Part shown: positions 51,794 to 60,359 of the stretch, piece by piece
How positions within the stretch are numbered: position 1 is the stretch's first letter
How the letters are laid out: each line of letters starts with the position of its first letter
NCBI RefSeq assembly: GCF_003946865.1
Contig: NZ_QXTH01000016.1
Location: 1-64,000, forward strand
Source of the DNA: Antribacter gilvus
Lineage (GTDB): Bacteria > Actinomycetota > Actinomycetes > Actinomycetales > Cellulomonadaceae
Direction of reading: 5' to 3'
DNA: 64,000 bases
The notes under the pieces: model-generated
Told to the model about the DNA's origin: nothing
Seen by the model: the letters and a program-made list of their open reading frames with translations, nothing else
Databases searched by the model: none
Translations under genes and position numbers: made by a program

Positions 51794-52459
51794 TCAGGCC
51801 TGGTCCGCGAGGCCCGCCCGGTGCGCCAGGACCGCCGCCTCGACGCGGTTGCGGACGCCGAGCCGTAGGAAGAGGGCGCTGACGTAGCCCTTCACCGTGC
51901 CCTCCGTCAGGTGCTGCTCGGAGGCGATCTCCGCGTTCGACAGGCCACGGGCGAGCGCGGTGAGGACCTGGCGCTCCCGGGCGGTGAGGCCGGGCAGCCG
52001 GGGCGCGGGCGCCGCCGGTCCCCGCGCCGGCTTCGAGCGGGCCCGCGCCCGGATCAGCCTCGCGGCGACGGTGGGAGACAGGCACGCTCCGCCCGACGCC
52101 GCGGCCCGCACCCCGGCGACCAGCTCGTACGGGTCGCCGCTCTTGAGCAGGAAGCCCGAGACGCCGAGCCCGAGCGCGTGGTCCACCAGGTCGTCCTCGC
52201 CGAAGGTGGTGAGCATGACGACCGCAGGGCCGGGCCGTGACCCCAGGATCGACGCCGCAGCGTCCAGGCCGTCGCGGCTCGCGGGGCCGGACATGCGGAG
52301 GTCGAGCAGCACCACGTCGGGGGCGTGCGCCCGGGCCTCGCGGACGGCCTCGGCGCCCGACGCGGCCTCGGCCACCACCCGCACGCCGGGGTCGGTGCCG
52401 AGGATCGTCGCGACGCTCTGCCGCACCACGGGCTCGTCGTCGGCCACCAGGACGCTCAC
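51794..52459 (-). CDS. NarL/FixJ-type response regulator
   Basis: 221 residues from GTG 52459, overlapping the kinase stop by 4 bp (GTGA). Receiver: VLVADDEP, phospho-acceptor Asp53 in VVLLDLRMSG, conserved Thr in MLTTFGEDD and Lys in FLLKSGDP. After a basic/Pro linker comes the LuxR-type helix-turn-helix LTARERQVLTALARGLSNAE then TEGTVKGYVSALFLRLGVRN. Cognate to the kinase encoded just upstream. Confidence 0.93.
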   Translation of the reverse strand: MSVLVADDEPVVRQSVATILGTDPGVRVVAEAASGAEAVREARAHAPDVVLLDLRMSGPASRDGLDAAASILGSRPGPAVVMLTTFGEDDLVDHALGLGVSGFLLKSGDPYELVAGVRAAASGGACLSPTVAARLIRARARSKPARGPAAPAPRLPGLTARERQVLTALARGLSNAEIASEQHLTEGTVKGYVSALFLRLGVRNRVEAAVLAHRAGLADQA

Positions 52460-53640
52460 CACCACGACTGCTCCCGGAGGTCCGTGAGGCGCGCGACGTG
52501 GCCGTCGGCGAAGCAGACCTCCAGCGTGGCGAGCGCGAGCGGGAAGTTGCCCTCCGTGTATCGGGAGCACTCCCAGCCGGGCAGGGCGGCCGGCGGGCGG
52601 ACCAGCCGCACCCACGACTCCCGTTCGGGCAGCAGCGGTTCCACCTCGGCCCGCACTGTACCTACCCCGATCGCGGCGAAGACCTCGGGCTCGAGCGTCG
52701 CGCCACGGGACGCCCACGCGTACCAGCCGAGCACGAGCACGACCGCCACGGCGGCGGGCAGCACCACCTGGCGGGCGAGCACCGCCAGGGGCGACCGTGC
52801 CGGCGGGAGGTGCGTGCCGGCGTCGGGCGGAGCGGGTGGCAGGGTGGCCTCCAGGACGAAGGACCCGTCGCGCTCGCCGTGGGCGAGCCCGCCGCCCGCG
52901 GCGCCGACGCGGCGCTCCAGCAGCGCCAGCCCGGAGTCGCCCCGCCGGGCGTCCCCCCGCCCGCTGCCCGACGCCGGTCGCTCGCCCAGGCGGTTCCCCA
53001 CCGTCACGCGGAGCCCGCCCCGGGCGGCAGGGCCGACGTCGACCCGGACCGTCTCGCCGGGCGCGTGCCGCAGGGCGTTGGTCAGAGCCTCCCGCACGAC
53101 CGCGCGCGCCAGCGGGGCCGCCGGGCCCGACTCGCGGACGCCGGAGCGCAGGACGTCCGCCCCGGCGGCGCGGGCCCGGGCGACCAGCTCGTCGACCGTG
53201 GCGGGCGAGGGGGCGTCGTCGCGCAGCACGTCGAGGACGCGGTGCAGGTCCGTGACGGCCGCGTCGGCCTCGTGCCGGAGCTCGGACGCCGCCTCGGCGG
53301 CGGCGGGAGCCGCCGTCATCTGCAGCGCCGCCGCGCGGAGCGCGACGAGCGCCAGGCGGTGACCCAGCGCGTCGTGCATCTCCTCGGCGATGCGGGTGCG
53401 TTCGCGGTCTGCGGCGAGCGCCACCGTCTGCGCGTGGTGCTCCCGGGCGAGGGCGCGGTAGCGCGCCACGACCGCGGCGATGCCGGCGACGGCGAGCGCC
53501 AGCACGGCGGTGGCGACGGTCGCGAGCGGGGACGGCAGGGGGTCCTCCTCGGGGGCGGGGCGGCTGGGACGTGACGGGGCGGCTGCGGGTGCGGGTGCGG
53601 GTGCGGCCCAGTCTTCACCAGAGGGCGGGGTCGGTGGCAC
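52456..53640 (-). CDS. Sensor histidine kinase with unusual C-terminal membrane anchor and BamE-like domain
   Basis: 394 residues from GTG 53640. A Pro/Ala-rich cytoplasmic start, one membrane helix (PLATVATAVLALAVAGIAAVV), HisKA_3 with the phospho-acceptor in RIAEEMHDALGHRLALV, and HATPase (VVREALTNALRHAPG, SGLALLERRVGAAGG) come first. After the kinase core a second membrane helix (VVLPAAVAVVLVLGWYAWA) leads to an extracytoplasmic domain of about 85 residues with IGVGTVRAEVEPLLPERESW and ATLEVCFADGHVARLTD. That is the pattern of SmpA/BamE-like domains (GxxRxEVxxLLG, then a DGxV strand). So the sensory part appears to lie after the kinase, not before it. Confidence 0.85.
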   Translation of the reverse strand: MPPTPPSGEDWAAPAPAPAAAPSRPSRPAPEEDPLPSPLATVATAVLALAVAGIAAVVARYRALAREHHAQTVALAADRERTRIAEEMHDALGHRLALVALRAAALQMTAAPAAAEAASELRHEADAAVTDLHRVLDVLRDDAPSPATVDELVARARAAGADVLRSGVRESGPAAPLARAVVREALTNALRHAPGETVRVDVGPAARGGLRVTVGNRLGERPASGSGRGDARRGDSGLALLERRVGAAGGGLAHGERDGSFVLEATLPPAPPDAGTHLPPARSPLAVLARQVVLPAAVAVVLVLGWYAWASRGATLEPEVFAAIGVGTVRAEVEPLLPERESWVRLVRPPAALPGWECSRYTEGNFPLALATLEVCFADGHVARLTDLREQSWW

Positions 53641-53716
53641 CGACGAAAGTCAGGTGACCGCGGCTCGTGGGCCGGACCTGCGGGGTCCGGTCCGGCCGGT
53701 CAACTGATGCGAAGGG

Positions 53717-53738
53717 GTGAAACCGGGGGTAGTTTCAC
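53717..53738. promoter_or_regulatory. Dyad upstream of the disordered-protein gene
   Basis: GTGAAAC (53717-53723) and GTTTCAC (53732-53738) are perfect 7-bp arms with an 8-nt spacer, about 80 bp before the ATG at 53819. The spacer contains GGGGGTA, similar to the -10 of stress-sigma promoters. Confidence 0.45.
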
Positions 53739-53818
53739 GAGGGGCCTGGAACTCCTCCGGGCCGGCAGGGGGGCGGGCCTCCAGGCGTGCCCTGGGCGCG
53801 ATCAGCAAGGAGTCGACC

Positions 53819-54397
53819 ATGAGCGAGAACAGCAACCAGGGCCAGGGCGACCAGGCCGACGAGTTCTCCCGGCAGTCGGAGCAGGAGCAGCAGTCGTCGT
53901 CGGACACCTTCTCGGAGCAGGGCTCGTCCGACATGACGTCGGAGGGCGCGTCGACCGGCTACGGCGCCGGCAGCGGCCTCGACGCGGACGAGACCACCGA
54001 GTTCGGCTCGTCGGAGTCGGTCGGAGGCGGGTACTCGTCGGAGGCGGGCTCGTCGGGCGGGTACTCGCAGGAGCCGGGGCAGGGCGGTTCGTCCTACGAC
54101 ACCGAGGGCTCGTCCTCCACCCAGGGCACGTCGTCGGAGGGGGAGAACGCACCGTTCGGCGGCGGGTCCGAGTCGGCGGACGCGCCGTCGGGCTACACCC
54201 CGGGCGCTGCGGGCGGCGGCACGTCGAGCGAGCAGCCGTCCCGGGTACCGCAGTCGTCGGAGCCGGCCGACAGCGTGGGCACCACCGAGGAGGAGGAGTT
54301 CGGCTCCGGGTCCGCCGGCTACCGGTCGGAGCAGACCCGTGGCTCGGAGGAGACGGAGCAGTCCGGGTCGTCCGAGCAGGGCGGCTGGACCGACTGA
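53819..54397 (+). CDS. Intrinsically disordered Ser/Gly/Glu-rich protein
   Basis: 192 residues from ATG 53819 (AAGGAG upstream). More than half the residues are Ser, Gly or Glu, with frequent Thr, Tyr, Gln and Asp; there is no signal peptide, membrane helix or hydrophobic core. Repeated patterns are SSEGEN, GGYSSEAGSSGGYSQEPGQG and TTEEEEFGSGSAGY. It looks like a hydrophilin or stress protein rather than an enzyme. The frame is certainly coding: strong ribosome site, third-position GC bias, terminator immediately after. No family recognised. Confidence 0.75.
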   Translation: MSENSNQGQGDQADEFSRQSEQEQQSSSDTFSEQGSSDMTSEGASTGYGAGSGLDADETTEFGSSESVGGGYSSEAGSSGGYSQEPGQGGSSYDTEGSSSTQGTSSEGENAPFGGGSESADAPSGYTPGAAGGGTSSEQPSRVPQSSEPADSVGTTEEEEFGSGSAGYRSEQTRGSEETEQSGSSEQGGWTD

Positions 54398-54420
54398 CCC
54401 ACCGACCTCCACGTCTTTCG

Positions 54421-54450
54421 CGGGGCCCTCGCCAGGAGGCGGGGGCCCCG
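54421..54450. terminator. Terminator hairpin after the disordered-protein gene
   Basis: Arms 54421-54433 and 54438-54450 give a 13-bp stem with one mismatch and an AGGA loop, followed by TT; lies between convergent genes. Confidence 0.7.
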
Positions 54451-54479
54451 TTCCGTGCCGTTGGCACGCGTGAGCGTCG

Positions 54480-55154
54480 CTAGGCGGAGGTTCTCAGGGG
54501 CTCGAGGGCGGCGAGGACGAGGTCGAGGCCGAAGATGAACTCCTCCGCCGGGTCGTAGCCGGCAGCGACGAGCGCCGCGGCGGACTCGTTGAGGTAGGGG
54601 AACTCGTCAGGAGGGAGCTGGGGCAGGTAGACGTCCTCGGCCAGGTCCGCGAGCTCGTCGGCGGTGTCGAACGGCAGGCTGGCTTCCTGCAGGGCGAACC
54701 CGTAGACGTAGCTGTCGAGCAACCAGTTGGCGTGCGTCGCCATCACGACCGAGAAGCCGGCCCTCCGCAAGCAGGCGGTGACCGCTTCGCGGTGGCGGAG
54801 GTTGGCGGGCCCCGGCGAGGTCCGCGACTCCATCAGGCCGATCGCCCACGGGTGGCGTGCGAGAACCTGTCGGGCGGATACCGCTCGCCGTCGCATCGCC
54901 GGCTGCCATCCGGTCTCTTCGGACGGGAGCTCGATCTCCTCGAACACGACGTCGATCATGGCGTCCAGCAGCTCCTCCTTGCTCGCCACGTAGTGGTAGA
55001 GCGACATCGCGCCCGCGCCGAGTGCGCCGGCCAGCCGGCGCATGCTCAGCCCGTCGACTCCCTCGCGGTCGGCGAGCCGGAAGGCCTCGACCACCACCCG
55101 CTGCTTGCTCAGCCCGGTGTCTGACGCGACCTGGCGTTGTTCCCTCGCGGACAC
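54480..55154 (-). CDS. TetR-family regulator (TetR_C class drug-resistance type)
   Basis: 224 residues from GTG 55154 (GAGGAG 6 nt upstream). The DNA-binding domain reads LSKQRVVVEAFRLADREGVD, LSMRRLAGALGAGAMSLYHY and VASKEELLDAMID. The C-terminal part (MESRTSPGPANLRHREAVTA then CLRRAGFSVVMATHANWLLDSYVYGFALQE) is of the tetracycline-repressor C-terminal type. It is divergent from the DUF6326 membrane gene, and a 28-bp perfect palindrome plus a half-size copy lie between them. Confidence 0.92.
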   Translation of the reverse strand: MSAREQRQVASDTGLSKQRVVVEAFRLADREGVDGLSMRRLAGALGAGAMSLYHYVASKEELLDAMIDVVFEEIELPSEETGWQPAMRRRAVSARQVLARHPWAIGLMESRTSPGPANLRHREAVTACLRRAGFSVVMATHANWLLDSYVYGFALQEASLPFDTADELADLAEDVYLPQLPPDEFPYLNESAAALVAAGYDPAEEFIFGLDLVLAALEPLRTSA

Positions 55155-55180
55155 GCGTACTCCTCGCTCCCTCGAACTGC

Positions 55181-55210
55181 TTGACAGATCGTACAGCGTA
55201 CGAGAATAGT
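55181..55210 (+). promoter_or_regulatory. Predicted sigma-70 promoter of the DUF6326 gene
   Basis: TTGACA (55181-55186) is a consensus -35 box; AATAGT (55205-55210) follows after 18 bp as -10. The spacer contains the dyad TCGTACAGCGTACGA (55189-55203), and the large palindrome starts at the -10. Confidence 0.6.
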
Positions 55211-55236
55211 ACGGCGTACGACGTCGTACGCCGTAC
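55209..55236. promoter_or_regulatory. TetR operator: 28-bp perfect palindrome
   Basis: The 28 bases 55209-55236 are fully self-complementary about 55222/55223, with repeats of CGTAC. A smaller dyad with TCGTAC/GTACGA arms (55189-55203) precedes it. Together they cover the -10 and spacer of the plus-strand promoter and the leader of the TetR gene. Confidence 0.8.
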
Positions 55237-55263
55237 GACGCGCGGGTGTACGACCACCTCACG

Positions 55264-55746
55264 ATGGAGAGACCCTTGAGCGCAGACACCCAGACCACAG
55301 CACTGCACGATCCGCCGGCATCGGTCAGAGCGAAGCTCGCGGCCGCCTGGACCAGCTTCATGTTCCTGTACATCTACGTCGACTACTTCGCCCTGTACAA
55401 GCCCGGGGTGATCGACGACATCCTGGTCGGTTTCGTGTGGGAGTTCGACATCAGCCAGACGCTGTTGACCGCCTTCCTCACGCTCATGGCGATCCCGATC
55501 CTGATGGTGATGCTATCGATGACGCTGCCCGCCCGTGTCAACCGCGCAGCGAACCTCGTCGTGGCATCGCTGTACATCCCCGTCTCCGTGTTCAACGGGG
55601 CCGGTGAGTCCTGGACCTCCTTCTACGGCCTCTCCATCGGACTCGAGGTGCTGCTCCTGGCCTTCATCCTGCGCTCCGCATGGACCTGGCCCCGCACGTC
55701 GTCGGCGTCGTCGACAACACCCGCTGCCCAGCTCAGGCGTGCGTGA
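55264..55746 (+). CDS. DUF6326 family membrane protein
   Basis: 160 residues from ATG 55264; a TTG at 55276 has the better ribosome site (GGAGAG, 4-nt spacing) and may be the true start. Four hydrophobic helices: LAAAWTSFMFLYIYVDYFALYKPG, LLTAFLTLMAIPILMVMLSMTLP, RAANLVVASLYIPVSVFNG and FYGLSIGLEVLLLAFILRSAWTWP, the DUF6326 pattern of small actinobacterial membrane proteins. Likely the sole target of the divergent TetR regulator. Its 3' end overlaps the convergent acetyltransferase gene by 14 bp. Confidence 0.82.
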   Translation: MERPLSADTQTTALHDPPASVRAKLAAAWTSFMFLYIYVDYFALYKPGVIDDILVGFVWEFDISQTLLTAFLTLMAIPILMVMLSMTLPARVNRAANLVVASLYIPVSVFNGAGESWTSFYGLSIGLEVLLLAFILRSAWTWPRTSSASSTTPAAQLRRA

Positions 55747-56302
55747 CGAGCGTGGTCAGGGTCTCCGTCTCGACCGGCCGGTCGGCGAGGACGAGCCGGA
55801 CCGCGGCCGGGTCGGGGTTGCCCACGTCCGGTCCGCGCCAGACGACCTGAAGGCCCGACTTCTCTGCCACCGCGCGCGACGCCCCGTTGTGCTCCAGCAG
55901 GAACGCGGTGACGGGGAGGTCGGGCCGCACCACCTGCCCGGCAGCGACCGCGGCGGACGCGACCTCCCGGGCGAACCCCTGGCCCTGCTGAGCCGGGGAC
56001 AGCCGGTAGTAGACGTTCCAGGCGACGCCGAGCCGCACCGAGACACCGCCCACCCCCACGAAGTCGCCGGTGTCCCGCCGCCACGCCGTCCAGTACCCGA
56101 GGCCGTTCGCCTCCCAGCCGGCGACGAACCGCTCGACGTCGGCCCGCGTGCGCTCGACGGTCTCGTGCCTGCCCGACGGGAAGTGCTCCCACACCGCCGG
56201 GTCGGCATGCAGGGCGTGGAGCACCTCGAGGTCGTCGAGGGTCACGGCCCGCAGGGCGAGCCGCTCCGTGAGGTGGTGCCCGTACGGGCTCAGGTCGTTC
56301 AC
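55733..56302 (-). CDS. GNAT-family (RimJ/RimL-like) N-acetyltransferase
   Basis: 189 residues from GTG 56302 (ATG 56332 is an in-frame alternative). Blocks are LTERLALRAVTLDDLEVLHAL, RRDTGDFVGVGGVSVRLG, the acetyl-CoA loop LSPAQQGQGFAREVASAAV and LLEHNGASRAVAEKSGLQVV. Standard Acetyltransf_3 layout, unknown substrate. The end (THA) overlaps the last codons of the convergent DUF6326 gene. Confidence 0.87.
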   Translation of the reverse strand: MNDLSPYGHHLTERLALRAVTLDDLEVLHALHADPAVWEHFPSGRHETVERTRADVERFVAGWEANGLGYWTAWRRDTGDFVGVGGVSVRLGVAWNVYYRLSPAQQGQGFAREVASAAVAAGQVVRPDLPVTAFLLEHNGASRAVAEKSGLQVVWRGPDVGNPDPAAVRLVLADRPVETETLTTLVTHA

Positions 56303-56476
56303 CGCGCCGACGCTACGCCCCGCCACCGACATCCACCGTCGTGCTCGGACCACGCCACCTGCGTGTCGGTGGGGAGCGCTACCTTGTGCCGCACGCCGCC
56401 TGATGCGGCGGGCCCCGGTTTTCTGACGTGCACCGACGTGCACCCAGGGGTGCGGACGACGAGGTGATGGGGAGAC

Positions 56477-59400
56477 ATGTTCCAGGACGTCAAGGACCGG
56501 GTGCTCGGTCGCAGGAACAGCGTGCCGGCGCAGGTGCTCGCGGATGCGCTGCGGGTGCTCAAGGTGGACGGCGGCGACCAGCACGAGCGCGCGGTGGCGT
56601 TCGTGCTCGAGGGTTCCGGGCCGGAGATCCTCAGCGACCTCGCCTCCCGGCCCACGGCCGACCTCGACCAGCTCCTGCAGAAGCCGGGTTCCCTGTCGCC
56701 CTACGCCCACTGGGTGCCGCAGCAGCACACGGACCGGCTCACGGCGGTGGAGCCGAAGTGGACCACGGAGCAGGGCGTGCAGGCCCGGGTGCGGTTCTAC
56801 TCGCTCGGCGACGTGACGGTGCCGCAGCTCGTGCGCCTCGGCCGGCTCCTGGCGGCGGTCTGCGAGGTGGCGCGCGCGTCGGAGGCGCTGCCCGCCTGGC
56901 TCGCCGTCCTGGTCAACGACGTGGCCACCGAGGGCTACGGGAGCGGCCACGCCAAGGTCACGAAGGAGGTCCGCGCCGCGCTGCGAGCCCGCTGGACGCC
57001 CGAGCTCCTCGTCGCCCTGGCCCGCGACGGCGGGGTCGCCGACGCCGAGGCTGTTCCGGTGGTCGTCCGGGCGCTCCTGGAGCGGGAGTCGGCCGAGCGC
57101 TCCTGGGTCAGGCACCACCTCGGGGACCTGCTGCCGCCCGCCGCGGAGTTCCTGGCCAGCCACCAGGCCGCGGTCGCGGAGGCGGTGCCGACGCTCACGT
57201 CCCACGGACGCGTCGCGTTCTGCGAGCACGTGAAGGCGGCAGGCACCCTGGAGGCGCACGCGGGGCTCGTGGCCACGCTCGCGGCCGACCCGGCCAAGTC
57301 GGTCCGCGAGGCGGCCGACGCCCTGCTGGCGACGCTGCCGGACGAGGAGCAGGTCCGGCTCCTGACCCCGTTCCTCCTGACAGCACCGCCGGCCCGCCTC
57401 GCGGGCGTGGTCACCCGCCTGGCCGCCGCCCAGGGCGGCCTCACCGCCCTCGAGGTGGCTGTCACGGGGGCCACGGAGCAGAAGGCCTCGGCCGCGCGCC
57501 TCAAGCTCCTGACCCAGACCATCGAGCGGGCGCACGCCCTCGAGGCCGGGGCCGAGGGCGGACCGGACGCGACGACCATCGACGTGCCGCCGTACGAGCC
57601 GCTGGCGGAGTCCGACCTCGGACCCGACTGGCCCGTCGCTGCCCGCCGTCTCCTCGACGAGCACATCGTCACGGCGAAGCAGGTCGCCGAGAACGCCAAG
57701 AAGCTCCCCGACGCGAACCCCAAGAAGTGGCCGCTCCGCGGCGCCCTGGACAAGCTGAAGCGCCTGTCCGAGATCACGGACGACGACCTGCGCCGGATCG
57801 ACGCGCTGCTGTCCGGCCGTGAGCCGGTCACCGCCGCAGCGCGTCGCAAGAGCGCGGCCGCCGCGTGGTGGCTGTCCGACCGGTCCCTCGTGCAGGTGCC
57901 GAACCCCACGCTGCTGCACCGCCTCCGGGTGGCATTCCTCGTCGAGGGCTCGGACAACCGCCTGTGGTGGAAGGTGCGTGAGCACCTGGGCGAGACGACC
58001 GACCTGCGCCAGCTCCACGAGGCCCTCGCCTGGGTGGGCGTCCAGGAGGCTGAGAAGGCGATCGAGGAGCTCGTGTTCCACCGCTGGTGGGGCGTGGAGG
58101 AGATCCCTGCCCGCGCGATGTGGGCCTACTTCGCCGGGCGCGTCGAGACGCTCGACCGCTTCCTCGGCCGCTCCGAGGGCACCCAGAACAGCGGGTCGCC
58201 CGCCCGGGTTCTCCAGATCCTCGGCGAGTTCCCCGCGCTCCCGCCCGTGCTGCTGCCGCGGGTGACGGCCATCGCGCTCGGCGAGGGCAAGACCCACCGC
58301 CTCGCTGCCCAGCGTGCCCTCGAGTCCCACGCAGGCGCCCGCACGCTCGCCGAGCAGGGCCTCAGCGACGGCAAGAGCGAGATCCGCATCACCGCTGCGG
58401 CCTGGCTCGCGCGCCTGGGTGACCCCGCGTCCGTCCCCGCGCTCCGGGCCGCGCTCAGCAAGGAGCGCCGCGAGGCGGTACGTGCCGCCTTCCTCACCGC
58501 CCTGGAGTCCCTGGGTGCCGACATCTCGGCCGACCTCGCGCCGGACGTGCTCCTCGCCGAGGCGACGAAGGGTCTCCGGGCCCGCATGCCCGCGAGCCTC
58601 GGGTGGTTCCCCTTCGAAGGCCTGCCCGAGCTTCGCTGGGCCACCGGCGACGCCGTGCCCCGGGAGATCGCCCGCTGGTGGGTGGTTCTCGCCTGCAAGC
58701 TCAAGGACCCGAGCGGCGAGGGGCTGCTCGCGCGCTACGTCTCGCTGCTCGACGAGCCGTCCCGCACGGCCCTCGGCTCGTTCGTCCTGCGGGCCTGGGT
58801 GGCCCAGGACACCCGGAACCCCACGGTGGACGAGAGCCGGAGGCACGCCGAGGCGAGCGCCCAGCAGCGCTACGACAACGCCCAGCGCTACGCCAAGCAG
58901 TACCCGCAGTACTACGAGGCCGAGGCCGCCAAGTCGGTCGAGGACCACTACCGCGAGCTGTTCCGCGAGCACCAGGGCACCTATCTCGGCTCGGCGGTCA
59001 AGGACAAGGGCCTGCTCGCGCTGACCGTCGGCGCGCGCGGCGCCGAGCTCGCCGCAGTGACCCAGCAGTACCTCAAGACGCACCAGGGCCGGCGGTCCCA
59101 GGCCGAGGCGCTCGTCCGGGCGCTCGCGGCGAACGGCGACCGGGCAGCCGTGCAGCAGCTCCTGGCCGTCTCCCGCCGGTTCAAGCAGAAGACGGTCCAG
59201 GAGGTGGCGTCCCACCTCGCCAAGGAGATCGCCGACCGGCGCGGGTGGAGCGCCGACCAGCTCGCCGACCGCACGGTCCAGACGGCGGGCTTCGACGACG
59301 ACGGCATCCTCCGGTTCGACCTCGGCGGCAGGGAGGTGACCGGCCGCATCACGCCGTCGTACACCGTGGAGCTGCGCAACGCCGAGGGCAAGGTGGTCAA

Positions 59401-60292
59401 GGCCCTTCCGGCGCAGCGCGCCGGGGACGACGCCGAGGAGTACGCCGCCGCCAAGGCGCAGCTGGCCACGAGCCGCAAGGAGCTCAAGGCGGTGGTGACG
59501 CTCCAGACCCAGCGGCTCTACGAGGCGATGTGCACCGGCCGCACCTGGACCGCCGAGGAGTGGCGCGAGTTCGTGCTCGACCACCCCGTGATGTCGCGTC
59601 TCGCGGCGCGCCTCGTGTGGCTCGTCGCCCCGGGCACGGACGCCCAGCGGGCCTTCCGGCCGGGCGACGGCGGCGCGCTGATCGCCGTCGACGACGAGGA
59701 CGTGACGCTGCCCGATCCCCGGGGTCCCCGCGAAGTGCCGCAGCGAAGCAAGGACACTTCGTGGGGTGGGGGCGACGGTGTGGTGGCGCTTGCGCACGCC
59801 GTCACCCTGGCCTCCGGGTCCGCAGGCGACGACGCGGCAGCGTGGCGGGAGCACCTCGCCGACTACGAGATCGCGCCGCTGTTCGACCAGCTCGGGGTCA
59901 CCTTGCCGGAGCTCGCCAAGGACGCCCTGCGGATCAGCGACCACCGGGGCTGGCTGACCGACAGCTTCTCGGTGCGCGGCCGCGCCACGAAGCTCGGCTA
60001 CTCCCGGTCGCAGGCCGAGGACGCCGGCTGGTTCACGTCGTACCTCAAGGAGTACCCGAGCGCGGGGATCACCGTGGAGATCGAGTTCACGGGCGCCTTC
60101 CTGCCGGAGGAGAACATCGCGGCGGCCGTCACCGACCTGGTGTTCCGCCGCACCGGAACCTACGGGGACCGCGGGCTCGTGCCCGTCGCGGACGTGCCGC
60201 CCGTGCTCGTCGCCGAGGCGTACCGCGACTACGTCACCGTGGCCGAGGCAGGGGCGTTCGACGCCGCCTGGGAGAAGAAGAGCGAGTACTGA
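56477..60292 (+). CDS. DUF4132 protein (YehI-like), large component of a MoxR system
   Basis: 1271 residues, close to E. coli YehI (about 1,210). ATG 56477 follows GGGGAGAC. The first 750 residues are helical with HEAT-like character (blocks such as TEIRITAAAWLARLGDPASV in style: SEIRITAAAWLARLGDPASV). The C-terminal DUF4132 domain includes LARRFKQ-like AVSRRFKQKTVQEVASHLAK, GREVTGRITPSYTVELRNAE and RTWTAEEWREFVLDHPVMSR then LAARLVWLV. It is followed after 67 bp by a MoxR ATPase and then DUF5682, the same set as yehI, yehL, yehM. Near residue 1090 the gene carries a hairpin-forming insert (59726-59766). Role unknown; no signal peptide. Confidence 0.9.
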   Translation: MFQDVKDRVLGRRNSVPAQVLADALRVLKVDGGDQHERAVAFVLEGSGPEILSDLASRPTADLDQLLQKPGSLSPYAHWVPQQHTDRLTAVEPKWTTEQGVQARVRFYSLGDVTVPQLVRLGRLLAAVCEVARASEALPAWLAVLVNDVATEGYGSGHAKVTKEVRAALRARWTPELLVALARDGGVADAEAVPVVVRALLERESAERSWVRHHLGDLLPPAAEFLASHQAAVAEAVPTLTSHGRVAFCEHVKAAGTLEAHAGLVATLAADPAKSVREAADALLATLPDEEQVRLLTPFLLTAPPARLAGVVTRLAAAQGGLTALEVAVTGATEQKASAARLKLLTQTIERAHALEAGAEGGPDATTIDVPPYEPLAESDLGPDWPVAARRLLDEHIVTAKQVAENAKKLPDANPKKWPLRGALDKLKRLSEITDDDLRRIDALLSGREPVTAAARRKSAAAAWWLSDRSLVQVPNPTLLHRLRVAFLVEGSDNRLWWKVREHLGETTDLRQLHEALAWVGVQEAEKAIEELVFHRWWGVEEIPARAMWAYFAGRVETLDRFLGRSEGTQNSGSPARVLQILGEFPALPPVLLPRVTAIALGEGKTHRLAAQRALESHAGARTLAEQGLSDGKSEIRITAAAWLARLGDPASVPALRAALSKERREAVRAAFLTALESLGADISADLAPDVLLAEATKGLRARMPASLGWFPFEGLPELRWATGDAVPREIARWWVVLACKLKDPSGEGLLARYVSLLDEPSRTALGSFVLRAWVAQDTRNPTVDESRRHAEASAQQRYDNAQRYAKQYPQYYEAEAAKSVEDHYRELFREHQGTYLGSAVKDKGLLALTVGARGAELAAVTQQYLKTHQGRRSQAEALVRALAANGDRAAVQQLLAVSRRFKQKTVQEVASHLAKEIADRRGWSADQLADRTVQTAGFDDDGILRFDLGGREVTGRITPSYTVELRNAEGKVVKALPAQRAGDDAEEYAAAKAQLATSRKELKAVVTLQTQRLYEAMCTGRTWTAEEWREFVLDHPVMSRLAARLVWLVAPGTDAQRAFRPGDGGALIAVDDEDVTLPDPRGPREVPQRSKDTSWGGGDGVVALAHAVTLASGSAGDDAAAWREHLADYEIAPLFDQLGVTLPELAKDALRISDHRGWLTDSFSVRGRATKLGYSRSQAEDAGWFTSYLKEYPSAGITVEIEFTGAFLPEENIAAAVTDLVFRRTGTYGDRGLVPVADVPPVLVAEAYRDYVTVAEAGAFDAAWEKKSEY
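59726..59766 (+). repeat. Hairpin-forming insert within the DUF4132 gene
   Basis: Arms 59726-59737 and 59755-59766 are complementary at 11 of 12 positions with a 17-nt loop. It encodes an Arg/Ser/Gln-rich stretch (REVPQRSKDTSWGG) that looks unlike the surrounding protein, as expected of a small palindromic (REP-like) insertion. Confidence 0.5.
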
Positions 60293-60359
60293 CCCCTGCC
60301 TCCCGCAGGGTCCGAGCGAGACAAGGCCGACGGAAGCCAAGAAGGACACTGATACGACC

